From assembly GCF_018729255.1 (NCBI RefSeq), contig NZ_CP076061.1:868001-932000 (forward strand): a stretch of 64,000 bases of DNA, read 5' to 3'. This document shows positions 46,701-55,039 of the stretch, piece by piece. Made by a program: the position numbers and the translations under genes. A model generated the notes under the pieces. The model saw only the letters and a list, made by a program, of their open reading frames with translations, searched no databases and was not told where the DNA came from. Numbering within the stretch: the first letter of the stretch is position 1; each line of letters begins with the position of its first letter. This DNA comes from Cupriavidus sp. EM10 (GTDB lineage: Bacteria; Pseudomonadota; Gammaproteobacteria; Burkholderiales; Burkholderiaceae).

Positions 46701-49269
46701 CGTGTGGACGCAGCCGCTGTCCTATTCGATCGAGTGCGCGCGTGCCGGCTTTGCCGCCGGCGTGGCGCATGGCGACATCACCACGGCCTGCTACGAGTGC
46801 TGCCACGTGGTGGCCGTCATGCTGGCACGCGGCGACCCGCTGGACGATGTCGACGCCGAGATCGCGCGCGGACTGCAGTTCGTGCGCGCCGCCCGGTTTG
46901 GCGACGTGGAGGCCATCCTGCTGCTGCAGCAGCGCTATGTTGACGGGCTGCGCACGCTGGCGTGGCAGGCCGTCGGCACGCCAGCCGAAGGGGCTGCGAC
47001 GGAAGGCCTCAGCACGTTAGAGTTCTGGCAGGCGGTGTATCGCGCGAACGTCCTGCTGCTGGCCGGCCGCACGGATGCAGCCGCGCAATGCCTGGACCGC
47101 GCCGCCACGTTCGCGTGGTCCGCGCCGGCCCACATCCACCAGCTCGACTTCCACTTGACGCGCGCGCTATCCCTGGCTGCACAGCTCGGTGCCTCGCCCG
47201 CGCCGACAGCGGTGTCCGAGGCCGCCTGGCAAACGCTGCGTGCCGACGCCAGACGGCTGCGCGAGTGGGCGCAGGCCAATCCGCAGACCTTTACCGACAA
47301 GGCGCTGCTGGTGGAGGCGGAGCTGGCGCGGCTCGAAGGCGATGCGCTGACGGCCATGGCGCGCTACGAGCAGGCCATCGCCCACGCCACGGCGCATGGA
47401 TTCGTCCACGTCATGGCCCTGGCCCATGAGCGCGCGGCAAGGCTGTGCGCCGAGAAAGCGCTGGGCTCGGCCGCCGACGCGCATCGGCGCCACGCGCGCG
47501 ACGCCTGCCTGCGCTGGGGCGCCATCGGCAAGGCACGGCAGCTGGAGGCCGACCATCCGGAGATCGTCGACGCCGCGCCGCTGCGCACCTGGCAGCTGGG
47601 CACCAGCGCACAGGCGCTCGATGCGGAGAGCGTGATCAAGGCATCCCGGGCGCTGAGCGAGGAAATCCGCCTGGATCGCCTGATCGACAAGCTGATGACC
47701 ATCGTGCTCGAACACGCGGGGGCGCAGCGCGGCCTGCTGATCCGCATGCGGCCCGAGGGGCCCGTCGTCGAAGCCAGCGCCGACACCACGACCGAGGGCA
47801 TCCGCGTGCGGGTCACGCATGAACCGGTCACGGCCAGCGCGCTGCCGGTGGCCATGCTCCAGACGGCCGTGCGCACCGGGCAGGCGGCCATGGCGGGTAC
47901 GTCGATGGGCGCCAATCCGTTCGCGATCGATCCGTACTTCGGGGACATGGCAGACGTATCCGCCCTGTGCATTCCGATGCTGCGCCATCACGAGGTCATC
48001 GGCGTGCTGTACCTGGAAAACCGCCTGGTGCGCGACGCCTTCACGCTGGACCGCACGCGCGTGCTGGAGCTGATCGCCTCGCAGGCGGCCATCTCGCTGC
48101 GCACGGCCCGCCTCTACGACGACCTGCTGGCCGAGAACGAGCGGCGCCAGCAGGTGGAACGCGAACTGCGCGCCAGCGAGGCGTCGCTGGCCATGGGCGA
48201 GAGCGTGAGCCACACGGGCAGCTGGCACTGGGACCTGAAGCACGACCGTTTCACCGGATCGGACGAACTGCGCCGCATCTACGAACTGGATCCGGGCCAG
48301 CACGACCTGCCGTTCGACGTGTTCGTGGCGCACATGCACCCCGAGGACCGCGACATGGTGCGACACGTCGTGGAAACCCACATCGCCCGGCAGGCCACCA
48401 TCCGCGTGGAGCACCGCATCGTGCGGGCCGACGGATCGATCCGCTACCTGGCCGCCATCGGCAAGCCATTGCCCGGCGACGATGGCGAACTCGACTACGT
48501 GGGCACCGTGACCGACGTGACGGCCCGGCGCCAGGGCGAGGACGCGCTGCGCAGCGCCCAGGCCGACCTGGCCCGCGTGGCGCGCGCCACCACGGTGGGC
48601 CAGCTGACCGCGTCGATCGCACACGAGGTGAACCAGCCGCTGATGTCGATCGTGTCGAATGCGGGCGCCAGCCTGCGCTGGCTGACGCGGCCCACGCCCG
48701 ATATCGCCAATGCGCGCGAGGGCCTGGAGGCGATCCGCAGCGAGGGCCAGCGCGCCGGCGACATGATCCGCAGCCTGCAGGCGCTGACGCGCAACGCGGC
48801 GCCGGTGCTGGCACAGGTGGATATCCACCAGGCCATCCGCCATATCCTGGCGATTTCGCGCAACGAGATCGAACGGCGCCAGATCGCGCTGAAGCTGTCG
48901 CTGGACGCCGATCCCGCGTACGTCTTTGGCGACGATATCCAGCTGCAGCAGGTGATCCTGAACCTGGTGGTCAATGCCATCGACGCCATGGCCGAGATCC
49001 ACGACCGGCCGCGCGTACTGCATCTGGCCACGCGCGTGGCCGACGACCAGTTGCTGGAAGTCAGCGTGGACGACACCGGCACCGGCATCGGGCCGGACCT
49101 TGCCGAACAGGTGTTCGAACCGTTCTACACCACCAAGGTCAACGGCATGGGCATGGGGCTGGCCATCTGCAAGTCGATCATCGAGGCGCACCGGGGCCAG
49201 CTGCGCGCCGAGGCGCTGGCGCCGCACGGCAGCCGCTTCGCCTTTTCGATTCCGCGCCGCCAGCGGTAG
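43726..49269 (+). CDS. giant pseudokinase - STAND ATPase - GAF - PAS - histidine kinase sensor
   Basis: An 1847-residue multidomain sensor. Residues 25-300 form a Ser/Thr kinase fold that looks dead: the HRD loop reads HRS (142-144), DFG reads RFG (162-164) and the Lys of VAIK is missing, although AYMSPE is kept. An AAA/STAND ATPase follows, with Walker A GPSGVGKST near 348 and Walker B LLLDDIQW near 476, then a long helical repeat region to about 1290. A GAF domain covers about 1300-1465 and a PAS/PAC about 1490-1600. The histidine kinase has HisKA (SIAHEVNQPL, His 1633) and HATPase (NLVVNAIDAM, DTGTGIG, GMGMGLAI). No signal peptide or TM helix is visible, so it is cytoplasmic. It resembles the trifunctional kinase/ATPase/histidine-kinase family. 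It pairs with the receiver at 43312. Confidence 0.9.
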   Translation: MMTDESSQAHRTHAGLPDAFSLSEYRFAPCLQDGIVAFSRGVHPGTGSALMLAHAASHRVEPDAARRIEGEYALRGLLRAEWALVPRALTRYRHGVAAVYDDLSGTPVFALLGQRLPVAKVLSIALGASAALKAVHECGLVHRSITPCSLFVDDAGRCRIGRFGFAIHAAQPAADRPAVTTLAGEAPAYMSPEHTGRTRHAIDARSDLYGLGVIVYQLLTGQLPFGVRNPDDLGEWIHGHVAGAALPPDAIEPGVPGMLSHIVLKLLEKSPARRYQTAAGLHADLARCAEAWRAHGHIAPFEAGERDVCADLALPDSLYDRDAELAGIAQAFASVQASGTPAVVAMTGPSGVGKSTLSQAFVQSVQARGACCAAGKADQFRQNVPYAVLADAFRTLVHQILGLPEEAVRMWQLRLAQGLGHYGQVAARIAPALRLLVDDFPAEPATQGADADVHVGIAMRQLVQVFAQPDLPFVLLLDDIQWLDQPSQRLLARLADASVPLSLLLVCSARTVDAAPLVALREHAAVRDIPVENLSVASVATLLAEALRMPEAALQALAQRVHAKTLGNPFFVRQFLRTLVDERLITGSPEGDSWQFDLMAIEQRSHTDNVAELSLQRLHRLPADTRDCLAGMACLGNQSPVALLCDVFGLTERALHARLAPARAAGLLMLAQHDYAFTHDRIQEAAHDGIDTTARARLCLHAGRLLARGTGHEARDDLLFRAADLLLHGEAQQTSVDDSRMIATVFLDAARRARSTAAYAAALQYVDAGLRRACGPGMPSPAADGLLFSLLEEQAHCWFLQGRLDDALALANDLLERPAGPLRQAGVYRLKIEMHVRRSGNALAVRQAIEGLQGFGIDLPPHPSDDLCNALYAEIQPQLTATRLDALLALPDVADARIDAAMGLLSALQIPAGFTDQNLAFATLCQMLRLTLAHGMSASATASLAWLGVQVCHRYGAYHDGFRYGELARRLTTRHGYAAHEARTLLPLDQLSVWTQPLSYSIECARAGFAAGVAHGDITTACYECCHVVAVMLARGDPLDDVDAEIARGLQFVRAARFGDVEAILLLQQRYVDGLRTLAWQAVGTPAEGAATEGLSTLEFWQAVYRANVLLLAGRTDAAAQCLDRAATFAWSAPAHIHQLDFHLTRALSLAAQLGASPAPTAVSEAAWQTLRADARRLREWAQANPQTFTDKALLVEAELARLEGDALTAMARYEQAIAHATAHGFVHVMALAHERAARLCAEKALGSAADAHRRHARDACLRWGAIGKARQLEADHPEIVDAAPLRTWQLGTSAQALDAESVIKASRALSEEIRLDRLIDKLMTIVLEHAGAQRGLLIRMRPEGPVVEASADTTTEGIRVRVTHEPVTASALPVAMLQTAVRTGQAAMAGTSMGANPFAIDPYFGDMADVSALCIPMLRHHEVIGVLYLENRLVRDAFTLDRTRVLELIASQAAISLRTARLYDDLLAENERRQQVERELRASEASLAMGESVSHTGSWHWDLKHDRFTGSDELRRIYELDPGQHDLPFDVFVAHMHPEDRDMVRHVVETHIARQATIRVEHRIVRADGSIRYLAAIGKPLPGDDGELDYVGTVTDVTARRQGEDALRSAQADLARVARATTVGQLTASIAHEVNQPLMSIVSNAGASLRWLTRPTPDIANAREGLEAIRSEGQRAGDMIRSLQALTRNAAPVLAQVDIHQAIRHILAISRNEIERRQIALKLSLDADPAYVFGDDIQLQQVILNLVVNAIDAMAEIHDRPRVLHLATRVADDQLLEVSVDDTGTGIGPDLAEQVFEPFYTTKVNGMGMGLAICKSIIEAHRGQLRAEALAPHGSRFAFSIPRRQR

Positions 49270-49411
49270 TGGCCGGCCATCGCGCATCGTGCAAATCTGG
49301 AAGTGCGACCACCGGAACACAACCCTGGCGGAGCGACCCCGCATAGGCTAGGTTGAATCTTTCACCGCCTGGCGAATCCCACAGGCACCCCTTCCGGACA
49401 AGGAGCACAGC

Positions 49412-51145
49412 ATGGCCACGCAAAATGCAGCCGATCTGATCACTTCGGTGCTGCACGGCGCCGGCGTTCGCCGCATCTTCGGTGTCGTCGGCGACAGCCT
49501 CAATGGACTGACCGAATCGCTGCGCCAACGCGGTGACATCGAATGGATCCACACCCGGCACGAGGAAACCGCGGCCTTCGCGGCCGGCGCCGAAGCGCAC
49601 CTGACCGGCAACCTGGCCGTGTGCGCCGGCAGCTGCGGGCCGGGCAACCTGCACCTGATCAACGGGCTGTTCGATTGCCACCGGTCACGCGTGCCGGTAC
49701 TGGCCATTGCCGCACACATCCCCAGCGCCGAGATCGGCCGCAACTATTTCCAGGAAACTCATCCCGAGCAGCTGTTCCGCGAATGCAGCCACTACTGCGA
49801 ACTGGTGTCCAGCGTGGAGCAGCTGCCGGGCGTGCTGGAAACGGCCATCCGCGCAGCCGTGGGACGCCGTGGCGTGGCGGTGATCGTCATTCCGGGCGAT
49901 GTGGCGCTGCGCGCCGCAGCCGTGGCCGGCATCTCGGCGCCGGCATCGATCACGCTGCCGGCGCCCGTGGTGGTGCCGGACGCCGCTTCGCTGGACGCGC
50001 TGGCCGAACTGCTGCGCGGCAGCCAGCGCACCACGCTGCTGTGCGGGCGTGGCTGCGCCGGCGCGCACGACCAGGTGGTGCGGCTGGCCGAGACGCTCAA
50101 GGCGCCCGTGGTGCACGCGCTGGGCGGCAAGGAATACATCGAGTACGACAATCCGTATGACGTGGGCATGACCGGGCTGATCGGCTTCAGCTCCGGCTAC
50201 CACGCCATGCAGAATTGCGACACGCTGGTCATGCTGGGCACCGACTTTCCGTACCGCCAGTTCTATCCCGAAGGCGCCCGCGTGGTGCAGGTCGATGTAC
50301 GTCCCGAGAACCTGGGGCGCCGCACGCGGCTGGACCTCGGGCTGGTGGGCGACGTGGCGGCCACGCTCGACGCGCTGCAGCCGCGCCTGACCGCGCAGGC
50401 CGACACTGCGTTCCTGGATGCAAGCCTGCACCACTACCGCAACGCCCGGAAGCAACTGGACGACCTGGCCACCGGCGACAGCGGCCGCCGACCCATCCAT
50501 CCGCAATACCTGGCCCGGCTGATCAGCGAGCAGGCCGCCGAGGACGCGGTCTTCACGTTCGACGTGGGCACGCCCACCATCTGGGCCGCGCGCTACCTGC
50601 GCATGAACGGCCAGCGCCGGCTGATCGGCTCGCTGGCGCATGGGTCGATGGCCAACGCGCTGCCGCAGGCCATTGGCGCGCAGTCGGCCTTTCCCGGCCG
50701 GCAGGTCATCAGCCTGTCCGGCGATGGCGGCTTTGCCATGCTGATGGGCGACTTCCTGACGCTCGTGCAGCAGGGGCTGCCGGTGAAGGTGGCGATCTTC
50801 AACAACAGCGTGCTGGGCTTCGTGGCGCTGGAGATGAAGGCATCGGGCTTTCTGGAAAGCGGCACGTCGCTGCAGAACCCCGATTTCGCGGCCATGGCAC
50901 GCGCCATCGGCGTGCATGCCCAGCGCGTGGAAGACCCGCTGCTGCTGCCCGAAGCCGTGGCGACGATGCTGGCGCACGACGGCCCGGCCCTGCTCGACGT
51001 GGTGACGAACACGCAGGAACTGGCCATGCCACCCGCGCTGAAGGCCGAACAGGTCAAGGGCTTCAGCCTGTGGGCGCTGAAGGCGGTCATGAACGGCCGC
51101 GCCGACGAACTGTTGGAACTGGCAAAGACGAACCTGCTGCGCTAG
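49412..51145 (+). CDS. poxB: pyruvate dehydrogenase (quinone) / pyruvate oxidase
   Basis: A 577-residue ThDP enzyme matching PoxB in length and order. The N-terminal PYR domain holds the cofactor-activating Glu ([14 protein letters not shown]). The central FAD/DHS-like domain follows. The C-terminal PP domain has the ThDP/Mg motif [14 protein letters not shown] ending in IFNNS. The last 25 residues or so ([20 protein letters not shown]) form the amphipathic tail that lets PoxB bind the membrane and pass electrons to ubiquinone. A clear AAGGAG site precedes ATG 49412. It decarboxylates pyruvate to acetate and CO2. It sits between the giant kinase and a FixJ-type regulator, so its expression may be part of that signalling unit. 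Confidence 0.92.
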   Translation: MATQNAADLITSVLHGAGVRRIFGVVGDSLNGLTESLRQRGDIEWIHTRHEETAAFAAGAEAHLTGNLAVCAGSCGPGNLHLINGLFDCHRSRVPVLAIAAHIPSAEIGRNYFQETHPEQLFRECSHYCELVSSVEQLPGVLETAIRAAVGRRGVAVIVIPGDVALRAAAVAGISAPASITLPAPVVVPDAASLDALAELLRGSQRTTLLCGRGCAGAHDQVVRLAETLKAPVVHALGGKEYIEYDNPYDVGMTGLIGFSSGYHAMQNCDTLVMLGTDFPYRQFYPEGARVVQVDVRPENLGRRTRLDLGLVGDVAATLDALQPRLTAQADTAFLDASLHHYRNARKQLDDLATGDSGRRPIHPQYLARLISEQAAEDAVFTFDVGTPTIWAARYLRMNGQRRLIGSLAHGSMANALPQAIGAQSAFPGRQVISLSGDGGFAMLMGDFLTLVQQGLPVKVAIFNNSVLGFVALEMKASGFLESGTSLQNPDFAAMARAIGVHAQRVEDPLLLPEAVATMLAHDGPALLDVVTNTQELAMPPALKAEQVKGFSLWALKAVMNGRADELLELAKTNLLR

Positions 51146-51161
51146 GCGCGGCCTGCCTTCT

Positions 51162-51857
51162 TCAGTCGACCTCGGGGTCCGGGGCGCCATCGGCCCCGTC
51201 GAAGCTGGCGCCAGGCGTCACCATGCCCAGTGCCTGGCCCATCAGGATCAGTTCGGCAAACGTGCGCGCCTGCATCTTGCGCATGGCCTGGCCGCGATAG
51301 ATCTTGACGGTGGCCTGGCTGATGCCGAGTTCGTCGGCCACTTCCTTGTTCATCAGGCCGTGGACCAGCAGCTTCATGACTTCGCGCTCGCGGCCGGTCA
51401 GGCCGTCCAGGCGTTCGCGCAACAGCTGGGTCTGCGAGCTGGCCTGGCGGCGGTCGCGGTCGCGCTGCAATGCCTCGTTCACGGCATCGAGCAGGTCCTG
51501 TTCGCGGAACGGCTTGGCGATGAAATTGACGGCGCCGGCCTTCATGGCCGCCACGGTCATCGGCACGTCGCCGTAGCCGGAGATGAACACGATCGACGCG
51601 TGCTTGCCGGCGCGGTTGAGATGGCTCTGGAGGTCCAGCCCGCTGGCGCCGCGCAGGCGCACATCGAGCACGATGCAGGTAGGCTGTTCCGGGAATGCGT
51701 AGGCCAGCAGTTCCTCGCCGGAGGTAAAGGATTCGCTGGCGAGCCCGACCGAGCGGAACAGCCCTGACAAGGCGCGCCGCACATCGTGGTCGTCATCGAC
51801 AACCAGTACGACACCTTCGTCGCTAGGTTCCCGCAACAAGGCGGCACTGCTGTTCAT
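51162..51857 (-). CDS. FixJ-family response regulator (REC-LuxR HTH)
   Basis: A 231-residue REC-LuxR regulator, close paralogue of the one at 34454-35113. Acidic residues VVDDDHDV, phospho-Asp in CIVLDVRLRG, Thr/Ser in IVFISGYGD and Lys in FIAKPF are intact. The HTH has LTGREREVMKLLVHGLMNKE and SQATVKIYRGQAMRKM. ATG 51857 is my start; a GTG 12 bases upstream is possible. It is convergent with poxB, with 16 bases between the stops. Its target operator and kinase are not shown by the sequence, but the shared HTH with the 34-kb regulator suggests overlapping DNA sites such as ATACCAAG. Confidence 0.9.
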   Translation of the reverse strand: MNSSAALLREPSDEGVVLVVDDDHDVRRALSGLFRSVGLASESFTSGEELLAYAFPEQPTCIVLDVRLRGASGLDLQSHLNRAGKHASIVFISGYGDVPMTVAAMKAGAVNFIAKPFREQDLLDAVNEALQRDRDRRQASSQTQLLRERLDGLTGREREVMKLLVHGLMNKEVADELGISQATVKIYRGQAMRKMQARTFAELILMGQALGMVTPGASFDGADGAPDPEVD

Positions 51858-52138
51858 CGTGGTTCTCACTCATGCATGGACGTATGCCCGGGGCTTGCGG
51901 GGGCGACCCCAGGGCGCTGCGCCTGACGCAGTCGGACGAACCGTGCTTCAGCCAGATGGCTTGAAATGCACAAAGATGCGACGAACTTGCCGGGAATTGG
52001 CGTGATACCGACGTCAGTCCGCCCGATGCGAAGCGGAATTATCGACGCTTTCGATGAAATTGCAAACGATTGTGTGGCGCAGGCGCCGCGAAGCGCGCCG
52101 AAGGCGGCCGGGCGGGCTGCGGCGAGCCTCGACGCCCC

Positions 52139-52378
52139 TTACACCGCTTCCAGGGCCCGGCTCAGGGCGTAGGCCGTGCGCACGGCCACGTCGAAGGAAC
52201 GGTCGCAGGCCAACTCGCGCCCGGCAATGGTGATGCGCCACCAGTCGCGGTTCCGTTCGCAGCACAGGCGGTGTTCTTCCATCTGATCGGAAAACCAGCG
52301 CCATAGCCGGGCATCCTGGCTCAGCGCGGACGCCGCCGCGCGCAGCCGGACCATTTCGAGACCAATTGCTTCATCCAT
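52139..52378 (-). CDS. 79-residue hypothetical soluble protein
   Basis: A small protein, MDEAIGLEMVRLRAAASALS..., with a good GGGAGAGA site before ATG 52378. It is helical at first, with a central RLCCERNRDWWRITIAGREL strand-like segment and a C-terminal helix. I recognise no family. Codon use matches the neighbours. It is divergent from the Tat hydrolase at 52706, so both could share the regulatory interval between. Confidence 0.6.
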   Translation of the reverse strand: MDEAIGLEMVRLRAAASALSQDARLWRWFSDQMEEHRLCCERNRDWWRITIAGRELACDRSFDVAVRTAYALSRALEAV

Positions 52379-52705
52379 GATTTCTCTCCCAGGGGCAAGC
52401 GCCCGCCTGCCCCGTGAGCACATGGTAGGCACGTACGGTCCGGGTGTGCATTGCCCGTTGGTCCAACCGCCGTAGCGCATCGGCATGCCGGGGTTATACC
52501 AAGGGCTTATCCCGGGCGGACAGCCGCCGCCCCGCCCGGCGCGGGCCCGACGGCATTTTGTATCCGCATATCGGGCGGCCCGGCGCTGAATACACTGCGA
52601 TACAAAACCCGGGCAGTCCGACACACAAGGCTTGCGGTGCCTGCCTAGACTCGCCTCAAGCCACCTTCGAAGTCAAACGTAGCTGTCAGACACACAGGAG
52701 AAACC
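52379..52705. other. 327-base divergent intergenic region
   Basis: No gene is visible. It holds the ATACCAAG-type element at 52494-52510 and AT-richer promoter-like patches (TACACTGCGATACAAAA near 52590-52610). An AGGAGA ribosome site at 52697-52702 serves the gene at 52706. Confidence 0.6.
52494..52510 (+). promoter_or_regulatory. candidate shared operator, ATACCAAG type
   Basis: TTATACCAAGGGCTTAT lies 195 bases before the exported hydrolase start. It aligns base for base with the elements at 35361-35379 and, reversed, 43096-43112 across the core TACCAAG. Confidence 0.5.
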
Positions 52706-53758
52706 ATGAGCAAGACCATCGATTTGCCGCGCCGCAACTTTCTTGGCACCGCCAGCCTGGCGCTGGCCGCCGCCCAGCTTGGCGTGATGGGGGCCGCCCA
52801 CGCGCAGTCCGGCGTGTCGAAGGCCGCGCCGCTGGCGACGGTGACGCCGGGCACGCATGCGTCGTTCCCCGCGATCAGGCAGATCAACGCCGGCGTGCTC
52901 AATATCGGCTACGTCGACATGGGCCCGGCCAACGGCCCGGTGGCCCTGCTGCTGCACGGCTGGCCGTACGACATTCACGCCTTTGTCGACGTGGCGCCGC
53001 TGCTGGTGCAGCGTGGCTACCGCGTGATCATTCCCCACCTGCGCGGCTTTGGCACCACCACGTTCCTGTCGGCCGATACCAGGCGCAACGGCCAGCCGTC
53101 GGCCATCGCCGCCGACGCCATTGCGCTGATGGACGCGCTCAAGGTCAGCAACTTCGTTGCAGCCGGCTTTGACTGGGGCGCGCGCACCGCCGACATCCTG
53201 GCCGTGCTGTGGCCCGACCGCTGCCGTGGCCTGGTCTCGGTCAGTGGCTACCTGATCGGCAGCCAGGCCGCTGGCAAGCTGCCGCTGCCCCCGGAGGCCG
53301 AACTGCAGTGGTGGTATCAGTTCTACTTCGCCACGGACCGTGGCGTGGCCGGCTACCAGAAGTACACGCATGACTTTGCCAAGCTGATCTGGAAGCTCGC
53401 GTCGCCGCAATGGAAGTTCGACGACGCCACCTTCGCGCGCAGCGCGGCGTCGCTGGACAACGCCGACCACGTGGCCATCACGATCCACAACTACCGCTGG
53501 CGCATGGGCCTGGTCGAGGGCGAGCCGAAGTTCGACGATATCGAGAAGAAGCTGGCCACGGGGCCCACCATCAGCGTGCCCACGATCACGATGGAAGGCG
53601 ACGACAACGGTGCGCCGCACCCCGCGCCCAGCGCCTACAAGAGCAAGTTCACGGGCCGCTACGAGCATCGCGACATCACGGGCGGCATCGGCCACAACCT
53701 GCCGCAGGAAGCGCCCACCGCGTTCGCGCAGGCCGTGCTCGACGTCGACCGCAAGTAA
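52706..53758 (+). CDS. Tat-exported alpha/beta hydrolase with Asp nucleophile (epoxide-hydrolase-like)
   Basis: A 350-residue protein with a twin-arginine signal (LPRRNFLGTASLALAAAQLG). The alpha/beta hydrolase core has the oxyanion block LLLHGWPYDIHAF and HLRGFGTTTFLS. The nucleophile elbow reads AGFDWGARTADIL, with Asp in place of Ser, as in epoxide hydrolases and haloalkane dehalogenases. The catalytic His is probably in GGIGHNLPQEAP. The start has a good AGGAGA site. It is a second Tat-exported hydrolase next to FixJ-type regulators, comparable with the Ser-type enzyme at 36620. The substrate, an epoxide or halide, is a family-level guess. Confidence 0.87.
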   Translation: MSKTIDLPRRNFLGTASLALAAAQLGVMGAAHAQSGVSKAAPLATVTPGTHASFPAIRQINAGVLNIGYVDMGPANGPVALLLHGWPYDIHAFVDVAPLLVQRGYRVIIPHLRGFGTTTFLSADTRRNGQPSAIAADAIALMDALKVSNFVAAGFDWGARTADILAVLWPDRCRGLVSVSGYLIGSQAAGKLPLPPEAELQWWYQFYFATDRGVAGYQKYTHDFAKLIWKLASPQWKFDDATFARSAASLDNADHVAITIHNYRWRMGLVEGEPKFDDIEKKLATGPTISVPTITMEGDDNGAPHPAPSAYKSKFTGRYEHRDITGGIGHNLPQEAPTAFAQAVLDVDRK

Positions 53759-53775
53759 CGGCTGGCGACGCCATC

Positions 53776-53919
53776 ATGCTGCATCGACTGCTGATACTGG
53801 CCACCATGGCGCTGTCGGCGCTGGCCTGCGAACTGGGCGGCGGCGCGGACCGCTGCGCCTGGAAAGGCATGCCCGGCCAGTATCGGGTGGATCCGCCAGG
53901 CCGTCGGCGCAAGGGCTAG
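53776..53919 (+). CDS. 47-residue putative secreted peptide
   Basis: A small frame, MLHRLLILATMALSALACELG..., with a hydrophobic N-terminus like a signal peptide and three Cys-containing short segments afterwards (RCAWKG). It starts 17 bases after the Tat hydrolase stop and is read in the same direction. There is no strong ribosome site and I know no family. It may be a small secreted or lipoprotein-like product, or a chance frame. Confidence 0.3.
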   Translation: MLHRLLILATMALSALACELGGGADRCAWKGMPGQYRVDPPGRRRKG

Positions 53920-53968
53920 CCCGCGCACCCGGTCTCGCCCGTGGCGGACGATTACCGGGCACCAGCGC

Positions 53969-54955
53969 TCAGGACAGATGCGTGCCAGCGGCAGCGCGCA
54001 GCAGTTCGGCCAGCTTCTCGTTCTCGTCGATGCGCGACTGCTCGAGGGCCGCTTCGGTCTCGTCGCCCACGCGCCGGGCCCATTGCTGGCGCTCCTGCGC
54101 AAAGATGATGCGCTCGTGGACGGCGCGCAGCGCGCCCCATATGGCGTCGGCGGCGCTCTGCGCGTTCGCGGCGTCGAGCGATAGCGCGGAATAGGCATGG
54201 CCGGTGTGGCACCGGAATCTCAGTGGCCGGTCGTCGCGCAATCGCCATAGCACGCCGTGGCAATTGGGACAGGTCAACGCGGATCGCTCGGCAATCGCAT
54301 CGAGCTCCGCCGGATCGGCAATGCCGCTGTCGCCGATCCGCTTTTCCCGATCCAGGTCTTCGCGGTCGATCATGATTGGCCCCTTGCGTGAAGCAGCACC
54401 ATCGATGGCCACGCCAAGCGCGTCGGCAAGCCCGTCCGGCGTGACGATCGCATCGGCGCCAGCTGCGGCAATCGCACTGCGGGGCATCGAGGGCGCCTCG
54501 CAGCTGTCAGGGTCCTGCACGATCCGGTATCCGCCCCGCGCCCCGACCGCTGCCAGGCCGGCGGCGCCATCATCGAGCTCGCCGCTGAGCACCATGCCGA
54601 TCACCCGGTCCGTGTACTGGGCGCTGGCCGCCCGAAACAGCGGATCGGCAGCCGGCCGGCAGAAGTTCTCGGGAGCGGTCTCGAGCAGACATATCGTTTC
54701 GTCGCGCACCACCATGTGTCGATCCGGGGGCGCCACGTAAATTCTGCCGTGCTGAATTGCCTCGCCATCCTGTGGGTGATAGGCCGGAAACGGGCCCCAT
54801 TTCGACAGAAGCTCCGGCAGGATGCTGCGGTGCCGCCCTATGTGGAGTACGACGAGCAACGCCACGTCGAGGCCCTTGCCAAGCCCTTCGACGAGTGTCT
54901 TGAGGACCGGAAGTGACCCTCGGGATGCAGCAACAACGACGATATCTCTGCGCAT
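53969..54955 (-). CDS. CheB-type methylesterase with C-terminal zinc ribbon
   Basis: A 328-residue protein made of a CheB methylesterase domain without a receiver. The catalytic triad candidates are Ser in VAASRGSLPVLKTL, His in VVLHIGRHRS and Asp in SGELDDGAAGLAAV. The usual TGMGxDGA reads SGELDDGA. After residue 225 a zinc-ribbon-like module appears (TCPNCHGVLWRL and RFRCHTGHAYS, four Cys/His sites), followed by a helical C-terminus. It does not sit in a chemotaxis operon; its neighbour is the CheB-CheR hybrid kinase, 84 bases upstream in transcription. A role in that non-chemotaxis pathway is likely. Confidence 0.85.
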   Translation of the reverse strand: MRRDIVVVAASRGSLPVLKTLVEGLGKGLDVALLVVLHIGRHRSILPELLSKWGPFPAYHPQDGEAIQHGRIYVAPPDRHMVVRDETICLLETAPENFCRPAADPLFRAASAQYTDRVIGMVLSGELDDGAAGLAAVGARGGYRIVQDPDSCEAPSMPRSAIAAAGADAIVTPDGLADALGVAIDGAASRKGPIMIDREDLDREKRIGDSGIADPAELDAIAERSALTCPNCHGVLWRLRDDRPLRFRCHTGHAYSALSLDAANAQSAADAIWGALRAVHERIIFAQERQQWARRVGDETEAALEQSRIDENEKLAELLRAAAGTHLS

Positions 54956-55039
54956 GGCTTTTCCTTTTTACAGGACAAGCAACTTCTGCACCCACGGGCG
55001 GCACGGGCCCGTGCCCGTGCCCGTGCCATGTGGCTATCG

